The position numbers and the translations under genes are program-made. From Pisaster brevispinus (lineage: Eukaryota > Echinodermata > Asteroidea > Forcipulatida > Asteriidae): DNA of 64,000 nucleotides. How positions within the stretch are numbered: position 1 is the stretch's first letter; every line of letters starts with the position of its first letter. The notes beneath the pieces are model-generated. The model was not told the origin of the DNA, searched no databases, and saw only the letters and a program-made list of their open reading frames with translations. Below are positions 1 to 10,408 of this stretch, in pieces. The stretch is taken from assembly GCA_023634235.1 (NCBI GenBank), contig JAMKCF010000013.1:9027827-9091826 (forward strand), given 5' to 3'.

Positions 1-560
1 AGGATTACACTTTCAATTGTGGATACAGAAGGAGATTATGGATGAATGGGAAATTGTGACCAGGGATTAGTAATTGTTGTAAGGATGTGTGAATGAATTG
101 GGTTATAAGCCAGAGTGTGGGCAGAAGGTAACTGTTCAGATAGCAGAAGATAATGTTTATTTTTCTGTAAAGTATGATTTATGAACTCTCACTGTGGTTA
201 GAGGTTGAGGGGGGAGGAGGGCTGACTGCATGCATTGTTACACTACAGGGGTGGTAGTAAAGCTGTGAAAGTGCAAAGGGTTTATTGAAGATGCCTGGGC
301 ATGAACAGGTTGTCCCCTTTCTGGATAGTAGCATGGAGGTATGGTTTAAGCTCCATAGGTTGTGCAAGGACCTTGGTGGATCACAAAATAGACTCAAACC
401 AAAGAATTACTCAAAACTTACTACGGCTTTGGATACATGTCTTTTTACTGGTCAATTTTACATTTCATTGAAAATCTTAGTAGGGTAAGAGGAAAGTTTA
501 ATTGAAAAAGTTGGAATTTTGTGGCACCGACCATTGTGGGCAGAACCCTGCATTTGGGAA
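1..560. other. Unassigned AT-rich sequence
   Basis: No splice-bounded coding block, tRNA-like sequence or terminal repeat is visible here. The short open frames on both strands lack any recognisable domain and have the lengths expected by chance at this base composition. Confidence 0.5.
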
Positions 561-1048
561 TTCAGAATGCAGTAGAAGAAGAAGTTTGCAATGGAACCCA
601 ACCCTTGGGCAAACAAACCTTCACCAACGTTTGCTGTGAAGCCTCAGAAAGTTACATGTCTCAATATGTCATGTGCTAAACCAAATATTGACATAAAGGA
701 TTTCACTTTTAGGAATTAACTTGTTTTGTAAAACCATCTGCCCTGAAGTCCTGCATTATTTTAGATAAAAAAACATTTAAGGTTTCAGACTGGATAGGGG
801 AAGAAGTTTGCAATGGAACCTAACCCTTGGGCAAGCAAACCTTTGGCACAACTCGCTGTGAAGCCTCGGCATGTTAGTCACTCAGTGTGTCATGTTGACA
901 TAAAGGATTTCACTTTTTTAAAGGAATTAACTTTGTTTGCAAAACCATCTGCCATGAAGTCTGCATTATTTGAGATACATTTATGGTTTCAGAATGTAGC
1001 AGGGGAAGAAGTTTGCAACTTGGAACCATGGAACCTAACCCTTGGGCA
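561..1048. repeat. Tandem repeat, ~205-222 bp unit, two full copies plus a partial third
   Basis: The motif TTCAGAATGYAG followed by GAAGAAGTTTGCAA(Y)TGGAACC recurs at about 561, 783 and 988. Between these anchors the copies share ACATAAAGGATTTCACTTTT, AAAACCATCTGCC and TGAAGTC(C)TGCATTATTT. Unit 1 is about 222 bp and unit 2 about 205 bp. The third copy stops after the AACCCTTGGGCA motif. A plus-strand open frame crosses copy 2, but it follows the repeat and is not preserved in copy 1, so I do not read it as a gene. Confidence 0.85.
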
Positions 1049-1139
1049 CATTTGATGCTTGATGGCATTGTGTACCCCCTCCTTTTGTGTCTTCAAAACC
1101 AGTTTAACCGTCAAATGAATTTACATTAACACACTAAGG

Positions 1140-1285
1140 AGGAAATATGAGCATTTTGAACAAGTACATTGCACAGTTTTTAGTAGCCCACAGGGCAAGT
1201 TGAGAAGTGGTGTTTGCTAGCCCTTAGCATTTCATAGTAAACAATACATGCTGAACTAGTGAACTAGTGTTAATGACGAGACATG
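1140..1285. repeat. Dispersed repeat related to 24000-24140
   Basis: The core GGGCAAGTTGAGAAGTGGTG, followed by TT(T/G)(A/G)CTAGCCC and AAACAAT(G/A)(T/C)ACA(T/C), is shared almost exactly with 24000-24140. Both copies run into an ACTAGTGTTAA block. That block resembles the widespread hAT-like terminus whose reverse complement reads CAGGGCTC...TTAACACTAG (seen intact near 5113-5135). Confidence 0.7.
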
Positions 1286-2160
1286 CTGGTGTCACACTAA
1301 TGGCTGATGCATGGAATAGCTTTCTCTTTCTTCAATGCTGCTTGGGAATGCACTTTCTAAGGTGCCTGGATGACTTTTACTGAAGACACCTAACAAAACT
1401 ATTGAGATGACTTTGCTGATTGCTTTGAAAAGTGCAGCACATTTTACTCTAATTTGCAACTTTGTCTTTATCCAGAAACTGGTTGAATCACAGGCCACAC
1501 GATTTTGAATTTTCATTCCCAGTCAACACATTGTGGTGAAAATGTAAATTGTCCCTCTGTGTCCTTCTGTGACTGAATGACAACTTTACTTTAATTCTAC
1601 TCTTAACACCACCCAGCGCCTCATGACCCGACAGTCTCTCTAAAAAAAAAAAAAACCTAAATGAAGCTGCACCTGTAGGTGAAACGAAGGACAACAAGTT
1701 AAAACTTTGTCTGTCTTTATTTTTTTGGTATAAGCTTGTGGACATCCCAGGGATAACTTTTGACGAGACAGGAAGTGGACAATTCAGGTGTGCAGTTCTT
1801 CCAGTCAACTTTGAAGGTTGAAGGCAGATGCACTTATGTGAGCGTACCTGACTTTTGCGCACAATGTTTGGAAAGCTAACCTGTAGCAGTTGATGTCAAG
1901 CTGTGACAGACTTGAAACGGCAAATCTAGAATAATTTGGTTGACTTGAAATCGGTGAGTACAGACTCTTTTCTGACTTTTTTGCTTGAGGAAAAATTATT
2001 AGAATCCCAGTTGTTTTTTGGGTATTTTTTGCGCAATTGTGTAGTTGCTGTCCCACGTGATCATGTCCACACTGAACCCAATAACTGTACGTAGAGCTGT
2101 TTTGCACTTGAACATGTACTTAGCAGAAAATACTGCTGAAGTTACTGTTTTGCATAAATG
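1286..2160. other. Unassigned sequence left of the hAT element
   Basis: Nothing recognisable. It contains a 14-base A run (about 1641-1654) and overlapping short minus-strand open frames without domain signatures. The last eight bases before the element belong to the flanking DNA duplicated on insertion. Confidence 0.45.
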
Positions 2161-3455
2161 TACGTAGGTAAGCTTGGGCGATACCACGATATTATCGAAT
2201 ATCGCGATACCATTTCTTGAACGATTACAATATCGCGTCGATTTTTTTTAAATCGAGACATCGTTAAATCGCGGTATCGATCAAGTATCGCGATACATTT
2301 CCTAGAGCTTGCAACTACTGAGAGTTGTTTCATAACAAAGAAAATCACAGACCGCAACCGCAAGATTTCTCCAGGATGACCCGATCGAGTTTCTTCGAAT
2401 AAACTACCAACATCAAAGCCACAGCGATCATGCGGTCTCGCAAAGACACTGCTGAAAAAAGCTTCTCCTTTGAGTGCATGCAGCTCAGGGCCGAGGCGGC
2501 GGCCGTACACTCGTTCATCCGTCGAGCGCATTCAACGGATTTGCACACCGAATTGGAAAAACGTGCGCGCAATTTATCTATTGCACTTTGCGCTCAACGC
2601 TCAACACACACCATCCAGTACACGTGCGCGCGGCACATTGAATTGTGGGTATTTTTTTCGCGGGGTGAACGTGGGACGTGACGACGGCCGTGAATCGGAA
2701 AAAAGAGACGCAAATCACGGCTATATCGGTAAATTTGTCATGATGAGTTCTGTGTTTTTTTTTCCAATCTTGTTTAAAACAAGTTGGTCAATATCAGACA
2801 TTTTGTCGATGGAACAACATTTTTTTTTATTGATTTGTCAATTTTTTAAATAAAAAATAAAACAACTATTATTATCATGCCGTGATGCACATGTCTGGGG
2901 AAGCCCAGGCTGAGCAACGGACGCGGTAAAAACTAATTTCTCATTGGCTAAGATCGCGGGCAGTTTATTCATGGTACGTTTTCGCGGCTGTAACAACTGA
3001 CCAGTGATTATAAAAAATGTGCGTGATTGGCTACATTCATGGGGAAGCCCCAGGCTGAGCAACGGATGCGGTAAGGACCAATTCCTCAATGGTAAAAAGA
3101 TCGCGCGTGGGCAGCAGTTTATTCGCGATGAAATAAAATGTGCGTGATTGGCTAAAAAATTTAGCCGCCAGAAGAGGACAACGAATCTTATTGGTAGTTG
3201 GAGCTCGGGTTGTTTCGATAATGGCACCAACTGACAAACTGCCGTTCATAGACCAATCAAATAACATCACTGCGGATGCGGTCGGCAATCCTCTGTGATG
3301 TGAGTTCGGGATTAGGTAGGCCTGCTGCAGGATTCTCCCCACATTGTAGCCATTATGTTTCTTGTTTACAAGGCGCATGCTCTGCACTTTGCGATCTATT
3401 TTTGACGATATATCGTGGATGAAAAAAAGCAGTATCGCCCAAGCTTATACGTAGG
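2161..3455. mobile_element. Complete non-autonomous hAT-type DNA transposon with 8-bp target-site duplication
   Basis: The element spans 2169-3447 (1,279 bp). It is bounded by TACGTAGG at 2161-2168 and again at 3448-3455, a perfect 8-bp duplication, which is the hAT hallmark. The termini are inverted copies of TAAGCTTGGGCGATA. The left subterminal ~130 bp is full of ATCG-rich motifs (TATCGCGATA, ATCGATC), a weaker version of which recurs at the right end (GACGATATATCG). The interior is more GC- and CpG-rich than its surroundings and carries an imperfect ~145-bp tandem duplication (2891-3030 and 3037-3170). Short open frames inside do not resemble a hAT transposase (no BED finger or dimerisation region seen), so it was probably mobilised in trans. 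Element ends and class are well supported; the source transposase is unknown. Confidence 0.93.
2891..3170. repeat. Internal ~145-bp tandem duplication within the hAT element
   Basis: GGGAAGCCC(C)AGGCTGAGCAACGGA(C/T)GCGGTAA occurs at about 2897 and again at about 3040. Both are followed by a TTCTCATTGG / TTCCTCAATGG segment, GATCGCG, GGCAG(C)AGTTTATTC and then TGTGCGTGATTGGCTA. The two copies differ by small indels, so this is an old duplication rather than an assembly artefact. Confidence 0.8.
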
Positions 3456-3614
3456 GAACAATTAGCAAATACACTGGTATTTTAAAATATTACCTTTGAA
3501 CAGCTTATCTGAAAATGACTGGGTAGATTTTAAATAATTTTAGGTTGAACAAAAACGTTTGAAAAAATCTTAAAGCATCTCTATGAAATTGAGCCCGAGA
3601 ATCCCCTTCTGTTC

Positions 3615-3815
3615 TAGCCCCAGTTTCATAGATTCTACTTTAAACACAAAAGAAGCTAAGCTTAACAGTTTGACTGTTACCAGAACAGGGTTACCAGCCA
3701 AAAGGCCATGTCCTACATACCATCTGTGACTGGTGGCCTCTTTACTTTTGCTTAGCAGAAAATGTTTAAAGCAAAATTTTCTGCTTGATTAGCTCTGTGT
3801 AATTTGGCTCTGTGG
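3615..3815. mobile_element. GGGCCC-type foldback MITE copy
   Basis: Begins AGCCCCAGTTTCATAGATTCTAC and ends TTAGCTCTGTGTAATTTGGCT, the inverted-repeat form of GGGCCCAATTTCATAGMKCTGCTTA. Internal markers shared with other copies are AAGCTAAGC, GTTACCAGCCAAA, ACATACCATCTGTGACTGG and GCTTAGCAGAAAATG. The same family recurs at least a dozen times in this window. Confidence 0.75.
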
Positions 3816-3930
3816 CTGATTAGTAAGGTTGTGGGTTCAACTTCAAGCAAGACGCTTGCTGATGGACAGGTATTGTGAAATTTGGTGATTGTTTATTTTG
3901 TGGACACGGTAATTTGTAGTCTGAGCCCTG

Positions 3931-4290
3931 TATGTTGTGGCCGCGTGGTTTAATGCATCGGACTCAAGTTCTGATGGCTGAGTCATCAGGGTGTGGGTTC
4001 GAATCCCGGTCATGACACTTGTGTCCTTGAGCAAGACACTTAACTAAAATCGCTTCGCATTACCCAGGAGTAAATAGGTACCTTAGAGGGCAGAGACGGT
4101 TCTTGTGAATGATTAAGCTTAAGTGCGCTACATACTTGGCAGCACAGGCTGTATATTCCCAAGGGAGCTGCGATAGTTTAAGGGATAAAATAAATGGCCC
4201 TGTGAGCAGGGGTAATAATGTTCAACTCGCAATGATCATTCTTTGGAATTGCGCTATATAAGAGTCGGTATTATCATTATTTTTATTGTT
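3931..4290 (+). mobile_element. tRNA-derived SINE (family A, long 3' body)
   Basis: The tRNA-like head has an A-box region TGGCCGCGTGGTTTAATG near 3938 and a perfect B box GGTTCGAATCC at 3996-4006, then CATGACACTTGTGTCCTTGAGCAAGACACTTAACT. The body (GGCAGAGACGGTTCTTGTG..., GCTATATAAGAGTCGGTATTATC) ends in an ATT-rich tail. The body differs from that of copies at 7009 and 33658 although the heads are related, so at least three subfamilies exist here. It is not a functional tRNA gene. Confidence 0.88.
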
Positions 4291-4603
4291 ATTTGCCTCC
4301 CTTTCTATTATAACCACAGAGATGGCTGACCTCTAGTTTAGTGTCCCCTCCCTTGAAAACATGGTCAAAGAGGAAAAAAACAATAAAAAGGGGAGCCGGA
4401 AGGAAAGTCAATTCCTCCTCCTCACCCCCCCCCTTTACAAAAATGTATTAGAGGAAAGCAAGAGTCTGATGTTAAACAATGTCATTAAATAACAAATGTT
4501 GTCCCTTTCTTGTGACCCCCACCCTTCCTGTTCATATTTAGCCCTTCCTGCCTTTCTTTTGCCTGTAGTTTTTTCCCTTGTAACTAATCAACATTCAATT
4601 TGG

Positions 4604-4680
4604 TTGTTTGTTAGAAATGAATTTAAGCCACAAGTTTATCAGATCTGGAACAAGAAAATTTTACAAGTTTTCAAGAAGGT
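4604..4680 (+). CDS. Weak internal exon candidate (21 codons)
   Basis: A T/G-rich acceptor (TTGGTTGTTTGTTAG) is followed from 4605 by a frame, entered after one base, that stays open to AAGAAG|GTGACT at about 4679. The encoded peptide starts NEFKPQVYQIW and ends LQVFKK, a plausible protein composition. The donor GTGACT is weak, the branch region is not obvious, and the exit phase does not match the candidate terminal exon at 5686. No homologue is recognised. This could easily be chance. Confidence 0.2.
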
Positions 4681-5039
4681 GACTCAATGAAATGCTATGG
4701 GTCCAAAGATTGCTGTTTTTGTATGGTGCATGCCTGTGTTCAAAGAGGTGTTTGTTTCTTTATGCTGGTCTTGGTTTCAGCCACAAGATTTTTATAAATT
4801 TTTATAGAATCTGAGAATTCTTTGAATTTGGTGTCAGTTGTACAATCTTGAAATTTCAAGTGTAAACGGTTCTCCCCACCCACGCACGAGCTAGTGATCG
4901 AGCCAATACTCTCAAGTTATGGGTTGATACATACACAAATAAAAGTACAAAAGTTACTGTTATTGTTATCTTAAATATTTATAAATTGTTGGTAAAGATA
5001 TTTATCAGTGAGGTATTATTATTCCATTAAAAAACACAA

Positions 5040-5135
5040 TACTATCGACTTGTCTGGTCTTGAGTTTACTGGCCAGACGCTAAAATCACTGGCCTCGGGC
5101 CAGTGGTCGACTAGTGTTAATTTTGAGCCCTGCCT
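5040..5135 (-). repeat. hAT-like terminal fragment
   Basis: On the minus strand this reads CAGGGCTCAAAATTAACACTAG and continues with CACTGGCC...GGCCAGTAAACTCAAGACCAGACAAGTC. A piece of the same sequence, GGCCAGTAAATTCATGACTGGACAAGTC, recurs in plus orientation at about 9100-9130. The terminus resembles a very common animal hAT-like end. I cannot find the partner end, so boundaries are approximate. Confidence 0.5.
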
Positions 5136-5230
5136 TTCCTCTATGTTCAAGGACCAAATAATGAAGGCAAAAATGGAACGAACATGACATAACTGCTCAG
5201 TATTGCCAATAGCTACTTGTTGATCTCGCA

Positions 5231-5607
5231 TTAGTTATATGTTAAAGGCAAAGTTGTTTTAATTCTATATAAATGTAGATACATACAATTAAAAGAACCT
5301 GTGAAAATTTCATTTCAAAAGGTGTTAGCATTTTTGAGATAGCGCTGAAAATCTGGAGTGGTTATGTCCCAGCAGGAAGAATAATCCTTAATTGGAATAG
5401 GTGCCTACTCACTCTGAGAAACATTTGATGCATGAAACGTTTCTCAGATTGAATTTGTTTGAATCCCTTTAAAAAAAACATTCTGTAGAAGGGAATCGTT
5501 GCTCAAAATGTTATACATAATCAACAGCTGCAGTGCTTCTTACCAAGTAAGCTTTTATGGTCATTCATTTTTGAAGTAATTACCAAAGGTACACCCTCCC
5601 TTTAATG
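5231..5607. mobile_element. TTAA-flanked foldback MITE (piggyBac-like target site)
   Basis: Left edge GTTAAAGGCAAAGTTG, right edge AATTACCAAAGGTACACCCTCCCTTTAA. Internal markers CTGAGAAA...TTTCTCAGATT, CAAAATGTTATA...TCAACAGCT and TTTTATGGTCATTCATTTTTG are shared with copies at 21803, 35838 and 51618. The TTAA at both edges suggests a piggyBac-type insertion, but the transposase family is inferred only from that. Confidence 0.72.
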
Positions 5608-5685
5608 TAACATCTTGCATACAGGTACATAATCCTGTAGACTGACAGTTCAGCAAACTATATTTTGATTTATATCATTATAGGG

Positions 5686-5985
5686 TAGACCCTTCAAATG
5701 CAGCAATACTTCTACGGCTTGTTGGTATGTTGGGATGGGTGTCTTTTGTCATTTTCTGTTTTGTGGGCTTGTTGTTCAGATTATGGATACAACCTGTTCC
5801 TTTCAGACTCACTGGTCCATATCATGGAACTCCAGGACCCATTTATGTATTTTGGGTATTTCTGTTGTTGTGTAAACAGATGGCGCATACCTCTGTTGGA
5901 ACCCGTGTGGGTTAAAGCTCTTCACGAATGGTCTGCAATGTCAAACTTTTTATGGTCCTAATAAAGTGTGGTCACCAGACCATGC
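5686..5985 (+). CDS. Candidate 3'-terminal exon of a small hydrophobic protein
   Basis: A possible acceptor (TATATCATTATAG) precedes 5686. The frame entered after one base encodes VDPSNAAILLRLVG, then two hydrophobic stretches around LGWVSFVIFCFVGLLFRLW and IYVFWVFLLLC, and stops at 5913-5915. An AATAAA polyadenylation-type signal follows at about 5960, then GT-rich sequence and an A-rich tract, as in a transcript end. Against it: the other two plus-strand frames are also open for about 190-260 bases here, so openness alone proves little. If real, it would be a membrane protein C-terminus; I do not recognise the family. Confidence 0.25.
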
Positions 5986-7008
5986 AGTGTATAAATCAAA
6001 ATAAAAAATAAATAAAAAAATAAGGAATGTTGAAATAATCATAAAAACTGAATACCAAAGCTTTAATCAACAAGGGACCCTAAAGGTGCAAAATGTAGGA
6101 AGTGTTTTTATTATTAGAAAAAAAATGAAGACAAAATAAAAGACATGGCCCCAAAGCTGCTGAATCCATTTTGAACACATTTATTGCACCAAATTTCATA
6201 TTGTTTGTTTGTAACTGAACTTTTTAGATTTTGATTAGACTTTTCTTTCTGGCAAATCTTCACTGTGAGGTCAGGTGGTGACTATTGAAAAGGGAGGGGG
6301 GGCTCACAATTGAATGTACCGGGGAAACATTGCATACCGGTACTTCAATCATCAAAGCATCAGAACAATCCTGCTGTTGCTGTGTTGTTTGTATCACAGC
6401 AGGTGCTTTTTTGACAGCGTTTTTGTGTGTGTACCAGTGAAGATGTGTAGACGGAATCAGGTCTTTCAGAAGTAATAGCAACTGACTCTGAATGCAAGAT
6501 TGGTTTGACGAATGACACAAACCAACTCTAGATTATTGCCTTGTAATGTTGACAGTTGAAAGTCATGGTACAGTAGCTTGTCTGATTTTACTGAACCTGC
6601 TCATCGAACCCAGCACACAATACAATAGAGGATGGACACATAACGTGAACCATGCTTCTCCCCTTCCCCCTAAAATCACAAACAATGTGTAACTGACCAA
6701 ATGTTGACATACATGAATGTTGAGGAAGGATTATGACACTCTCTCTCTGGAGATTATTAAACGTGCTTGACTGTATGAGACTGCATAAATTGACAATGCT
6801 AACACATTGCATGATCCATTGTGCATGACGGTGTTGACTGACGGCAATGCCCTCTATAAGGTTGACCCATCGTCATGATCATAGTTTAGTAAACTGTGGC
6901 AAGTAGCTCAAATCTTTTTCGGGCTTTATTTATTTGTTAACATTATTGGTTAAATTCTGGTGGCTTCTCTGGTCAGGCATGTGGCTGTACATGGAACTAT
7001 GGAATTAT
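5986..7008. other. Unassigned sequence
   Basis: Begins with an A-rich tract (about 5997-6025) that could be a degenerate retroposon tail or a transcript end. The rest shows no repeat family seen elsewhere in the window and no convincing exon. Confidence 0.4.
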
Positions 7009-7300
7009 GGCGTGTCGTGGCCGAGCTGATAAGAACACTGGAGTCAAGCTCAGGTGTTTCTGATCAGCAGCTCGAGTGTTGGTTGGATTCCTGGTCGTGA
7101 CAATTATGTCCTTAGCAAGACACTCAACCATGATTGCTTCGTCCTTCGGATTGGACGTAAAACCGTTGGTCCCGTGTGTTGTAAAAGAACCCAGTGCCCT
7201 TTTCGAAAAGAGAAGGGGTTCGCCCCAGTGTTCCTGGTTTGATTGGCTGCATATTGCACCACTAGCACCGTGTAAACCATTACAAGGTAACAGAAACAAC
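7009..7300 (+). mobile_element. tRNA-derived SINE (family A, GGGTTYGCCCC body)
   Basis: Head GGCGTGTCGTGGCCGAGCTGATAAGA, then GTGTTTCTGATCAGCAG and a decayed B box (TGGTTGGATTCCTGG), then GACA...TGTCCTTAGCAAGACACT. The body contains AAGAGAAGGGGTTCGCCCC, GTGTTCCTGGTTTGATTGGCTGC and GTAAACCATTACAAGG. The same body recurs at 22706, 33230, 37125 (minus) and 52165. Confidence 0.85.
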
Positions 7301-7375
7301 TGCCTCCGTGTCCCTGTTACTCCTTGAAATATTCCAATACAAACATACATTTTCTCATTGACTAGGAGTCCTCTA

Positions 7376-7625
7376 CCAAGGAAAATCTGCCTTGTTCTCA
7401 CAAGAATGAAGTTTCAGGCCTGCATCTGTGTTGAATGCATCTATACATGCAGGACTGGAATAACATGTGGGCAATGGCCTCAGTTGCCATGGTCTTGGTT
7501 TTGGTGCCTCTTCAAAAGTTTCCCATAAACTCTGATATTCTCCAGTGGAAGTGCACTCTGTACTATGAAAATGGCCTTGCCCTCTCAAGGATGAAGTTCC
7601 AGGCCTGCATCTACACAGTATACAG
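7376..7625 (+). repeat. Dispersed repeat (family E), with an internal duplicate
   Basis: Contains TTGCCATGGTCTTGGTTTTGGTGCC, CTTCAAAAGTTTCCCATA and GAAAATGGCCTTGCCCTCTCAAGGATGAAGTTCCAGGCCTGC. The same order appears in reverse orientation at 55440-55600. The segment AAGAATGAAGTTTCAGGCCTGCATCTGTG at 7404 is a second copy of the end of the unit, so a partial tandem duplication is present. Confidence 0.7.
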
Positions 7626-7639
7626 ATAGTTTTGTGCCT

Positions 7640-8084
7640 AGTAGTTCTGCAACAGTGTACACCAATATGGTTCAGGAAGATTGGTCAACTTGCTGGCAAA
7701 CGTTATGGGGTTTTAAATTGATGTTTGCAAGTTTGAGCTCTGGTGGAAAATGTTGTTTGCATTACAAAGAAATTTCTTTTGGATTGACCTCAAAACTATG
7801 TATTGTTTGGATACTTAGCTTGGAGAAATATGACTGACAACAAAAGGAAAGTGACAGTGGTTTATTGGCTGTGGGTGTAGTAAATTGCCCCGCCCTGCTC
7901 GCTGACTAGTGGCTGTCTGGAAGTAGTTTTGTTATTTCGCCTTGTCACTGGTTCACGTGCAGCACATTGTGCCAAATCATACATGGCACCAGACTGCCAG
8001 GTACCAATAATGAGTGTCCACATTCAGAATCTACATAAGCATCCATACTTGTTTCACTTTCTGAGAAAAATTGCTTCATTTCAG
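7640..8084. other. Unassigned sequence
   Basis: No repeat family or exon recognised. A polypyrimidine stretch leads into the acceptor considered at 8085. Confidence 0.4.
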
Positions 8085-8240
8085 GCTTATTACTTCATGG
8101 AGGCAACAAAGGCAATTGAATCCATGCCGCTGGGCATTAAAACTGCCTTGCCCTTACAAGTATCTGACCTGTGTACAGACTTCATTCAATACAAACTCAG
8201 TGCTCACGATTTTAAAGAGTATAATAACGTACTTGAATGA
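8085..8240 (+). CDS. Candidate terminal exon, 51 codons, unknown protein
   Basis: A strong acceptor (AAATTGCTTCATTTCAG) is followed directly by an open frame that begins AYYFMEATKAIESMPLG, continues KTALPLQVSDLC and ends KEYNNVLE before a TGA. A possible AATAAA signal lies near 8424, beyond a SINE. The composition looks protein-like, but part of the DNA (CTGCCTTGCCCTTACAAG) resembles repeat family E, and the +1 frame is open past the stop. No homologue recognised. Confidence 0.25.
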   Translation, partial: AYYFMEATKAIESMPLGIKTALPLQVSDLCTDFIQYKLSAHDFKEYNNVLE

Positions 8241-8299
8241 AAGTGAAGAAAGTCCAAAGCACGTAATGAAAGAAGAAAACAAATCTTGTGAAAAATTAT

Positions 8300-8410
8300 C
8301 AGATGAGGCATCAACTGGAGGTAGCAGGTTCAAATCTGGTTGTAGTAATTTTTTCTTTGTTCACCCCTAAATTGATTTATAATCACCCAGTAAGTTTCCC
8401 TTGTGGTTTT
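8300..8410 (+). mobile_element. tRNA-derived SINE fragment (family B)
   Basis: Contains ACTGGAGGTAGCAGGTTCAAATCTGG (B-box region), then TTTTTTCTTTGTTCACCCCTAAATTGATTTATA. This matches the 3' part of the family B copies at 28347, 31002 and 44250. The 5' half is missing. Confidence 0.7.
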
Positions 8411-10408
8411 TCACTTGATAAACAATAAATACATCCTAAACATGATTTTTTGTTTTTTCAGTGAAAGTGATAAATTTCCATTTTGTAAATCTTGCAATTT
8501 TTCTTCATCATTTGCAGTTGAACAATTATTGTTATTAAAGGCAAGGTTGTAGCATTTGAAATGATTTCTCTTCCTCAGTCTCCATCTGATGCAAACTAAA
8601 TTACAAAATATCCATGGTCAGGGGGGAAATGTAAATTATGCATCGACCGGGATCGTGAGGGACAGATCTCCACGCTTCACTGCTGAAAATGATGAATTTA
8701 CTCCAGAATATGATGTCATCCTGTATGCAAATTGAGTCAGGCTGTCTGATGCAGTGAGGCACGTGTGTGCGTGTGTAAATGTGATTATAGAGTGTAATAC
8801 ATGCACGGCCGTTGCATTAGTCATCTAAGCAGCTCATACGTAACTGATTACCGTGAGGACTGTTTCGTTGTGAGGGCATATAACTTGTACACGTGTGGCT
8901 TAACAGGGACCATGCTTTGGCTGGGTGATTTATCTTCATATCAAAAAAGTATTGGTTGTCTTATTACTGGTCAATTTAAAAAACAAAAACATAATTTTTT
9001 ATGAAGATTTTTAAAAATATTTTTATTCATAATTGTTTATGCTAATACTGACAGCTGATTTTTTTCCCCATTTTTTTTCCGTACATGCTTTAGCATTTGG
9101 CCAGTAAATTCATGACTGGACAAGTCTGGCGGTCTCTTGAGTTTTTGTTCAAATGTTGACTTTCATTCTGATAAAACATCTCAATGCTGTTCAGTATTGA
9201 AGAACACTTACCCATGATACAAAGATATAAATCGTCTCTTAATGATCAAGTGCTTATTCTACAGGACCTCAAAAACTGTAAGAAATTTCAGTCAGAATGT
9301 TTTTAAATGTAATTGTTTACTTAGTTTTCTGGTCTGTACATACTTCACATACTCTTCACATACTACGATATTACTGTCATACACGTGGGCCTGCATGTCA
9401 AACATTGCGCAAACATTTGGGTAAACTTAAACAAACAAACAACAAGTAAAATGTCTGTCAGTGTGGACGTGGAGCTGACCTATAATGAAGTCATGTACAA
9501 TGTAGGCCTACAATTAGGCAAATATTTCTGCACTGATATGTTTGAACAGAAATCCACAGTCATTAGACTATAGTTCATTCTAATCACAGTCAAATACACA
9601 CTTCTTCATCACAATCACTTACTTACAATGTTTTACCCACATAATAATAACACAAAATAAAACACAAAATAAAATCATTTGCATCAAGCCTGCCGAGGGA
9701 CTTGCACAAGAAGCTGGCATCTTTTTATTCACTCTAAATCAAACTCTTTTCCAACATTGATTCCTTTGTAAAAACAATGTCTCTGTCTTTTGTTTGTTAC
9801 TAAATACAAAGGACAATTGGTCCAGGATTAGAAATTGAGAGATAAAACTTACATACGTGCAAAACTCTGGAAAACCCTCTCACCACATTAATAATGTACT
9901 ACTATTACTAAACCACATTGAAAACCAACATATGTTTGTATACTGTTTTGTGTTCTAAAACTATGATGTAATTAATTGACCTGAAAATCCTGAGATGGTA
10001 TTTTAAATTTGTGTAAAGGTGCTAGATGCATGAAGTAAAAGACTAGAATGAACTCTTCATTCGATACATGCCCTTCTGGTGCCATTACCCCCCTTTTCAG
10101 CGGAATGCCCTCTGCTTCCACTGTGTTCTCACAAAAATAATGTGTTCCCACTTGTTCAACACATAAACAATGTTTACCTGCACTATATTCTGTAATGTAG
10201 GTAAAAGCTTTATTGGAGGTGTAAAAACTCAACCAGCAGACAAGTTCTACTGAGCCCAATAATCCAGAGCTTTTTTAACAACGCAGCAATTTTCCAACCA
10301 CAACAAGCTTTTTGCTCAGCGGAGTTGTTGTAACCTGTAAATGGTTTGTGAGTGCTTACTTTTTTCCATTGTCGAGACCAAATCTGTTGATCAAGACATA
10401 CAAGTAAA
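8411..10408. other. Mostly unassigned sequence
   Basis: Apart from the GGCCAGTAAATTCATGACTGG fragment near 9100 (see 5040-5135), I see no repeat family, no RNA gene and no convincing exon. The sequence is AT-rich, with T-rich runs around 9000-9080. Confidence 0.4.

Noticed and set aside
2142..2853. Open frames of ~130 codons inside the hAT element
   Set aside because: No BED finger, RNase H-like or dimerisation signature, and both strands are open at once. The element is taken as non-autonomous.
9100..9165. Acceptor followed by a short open frame (HLASKFMTGQVW...)
   Set aside because: The DNA matches the hAT-like repeat fragment at 5040-5135, so the open frame is repeat-derived.
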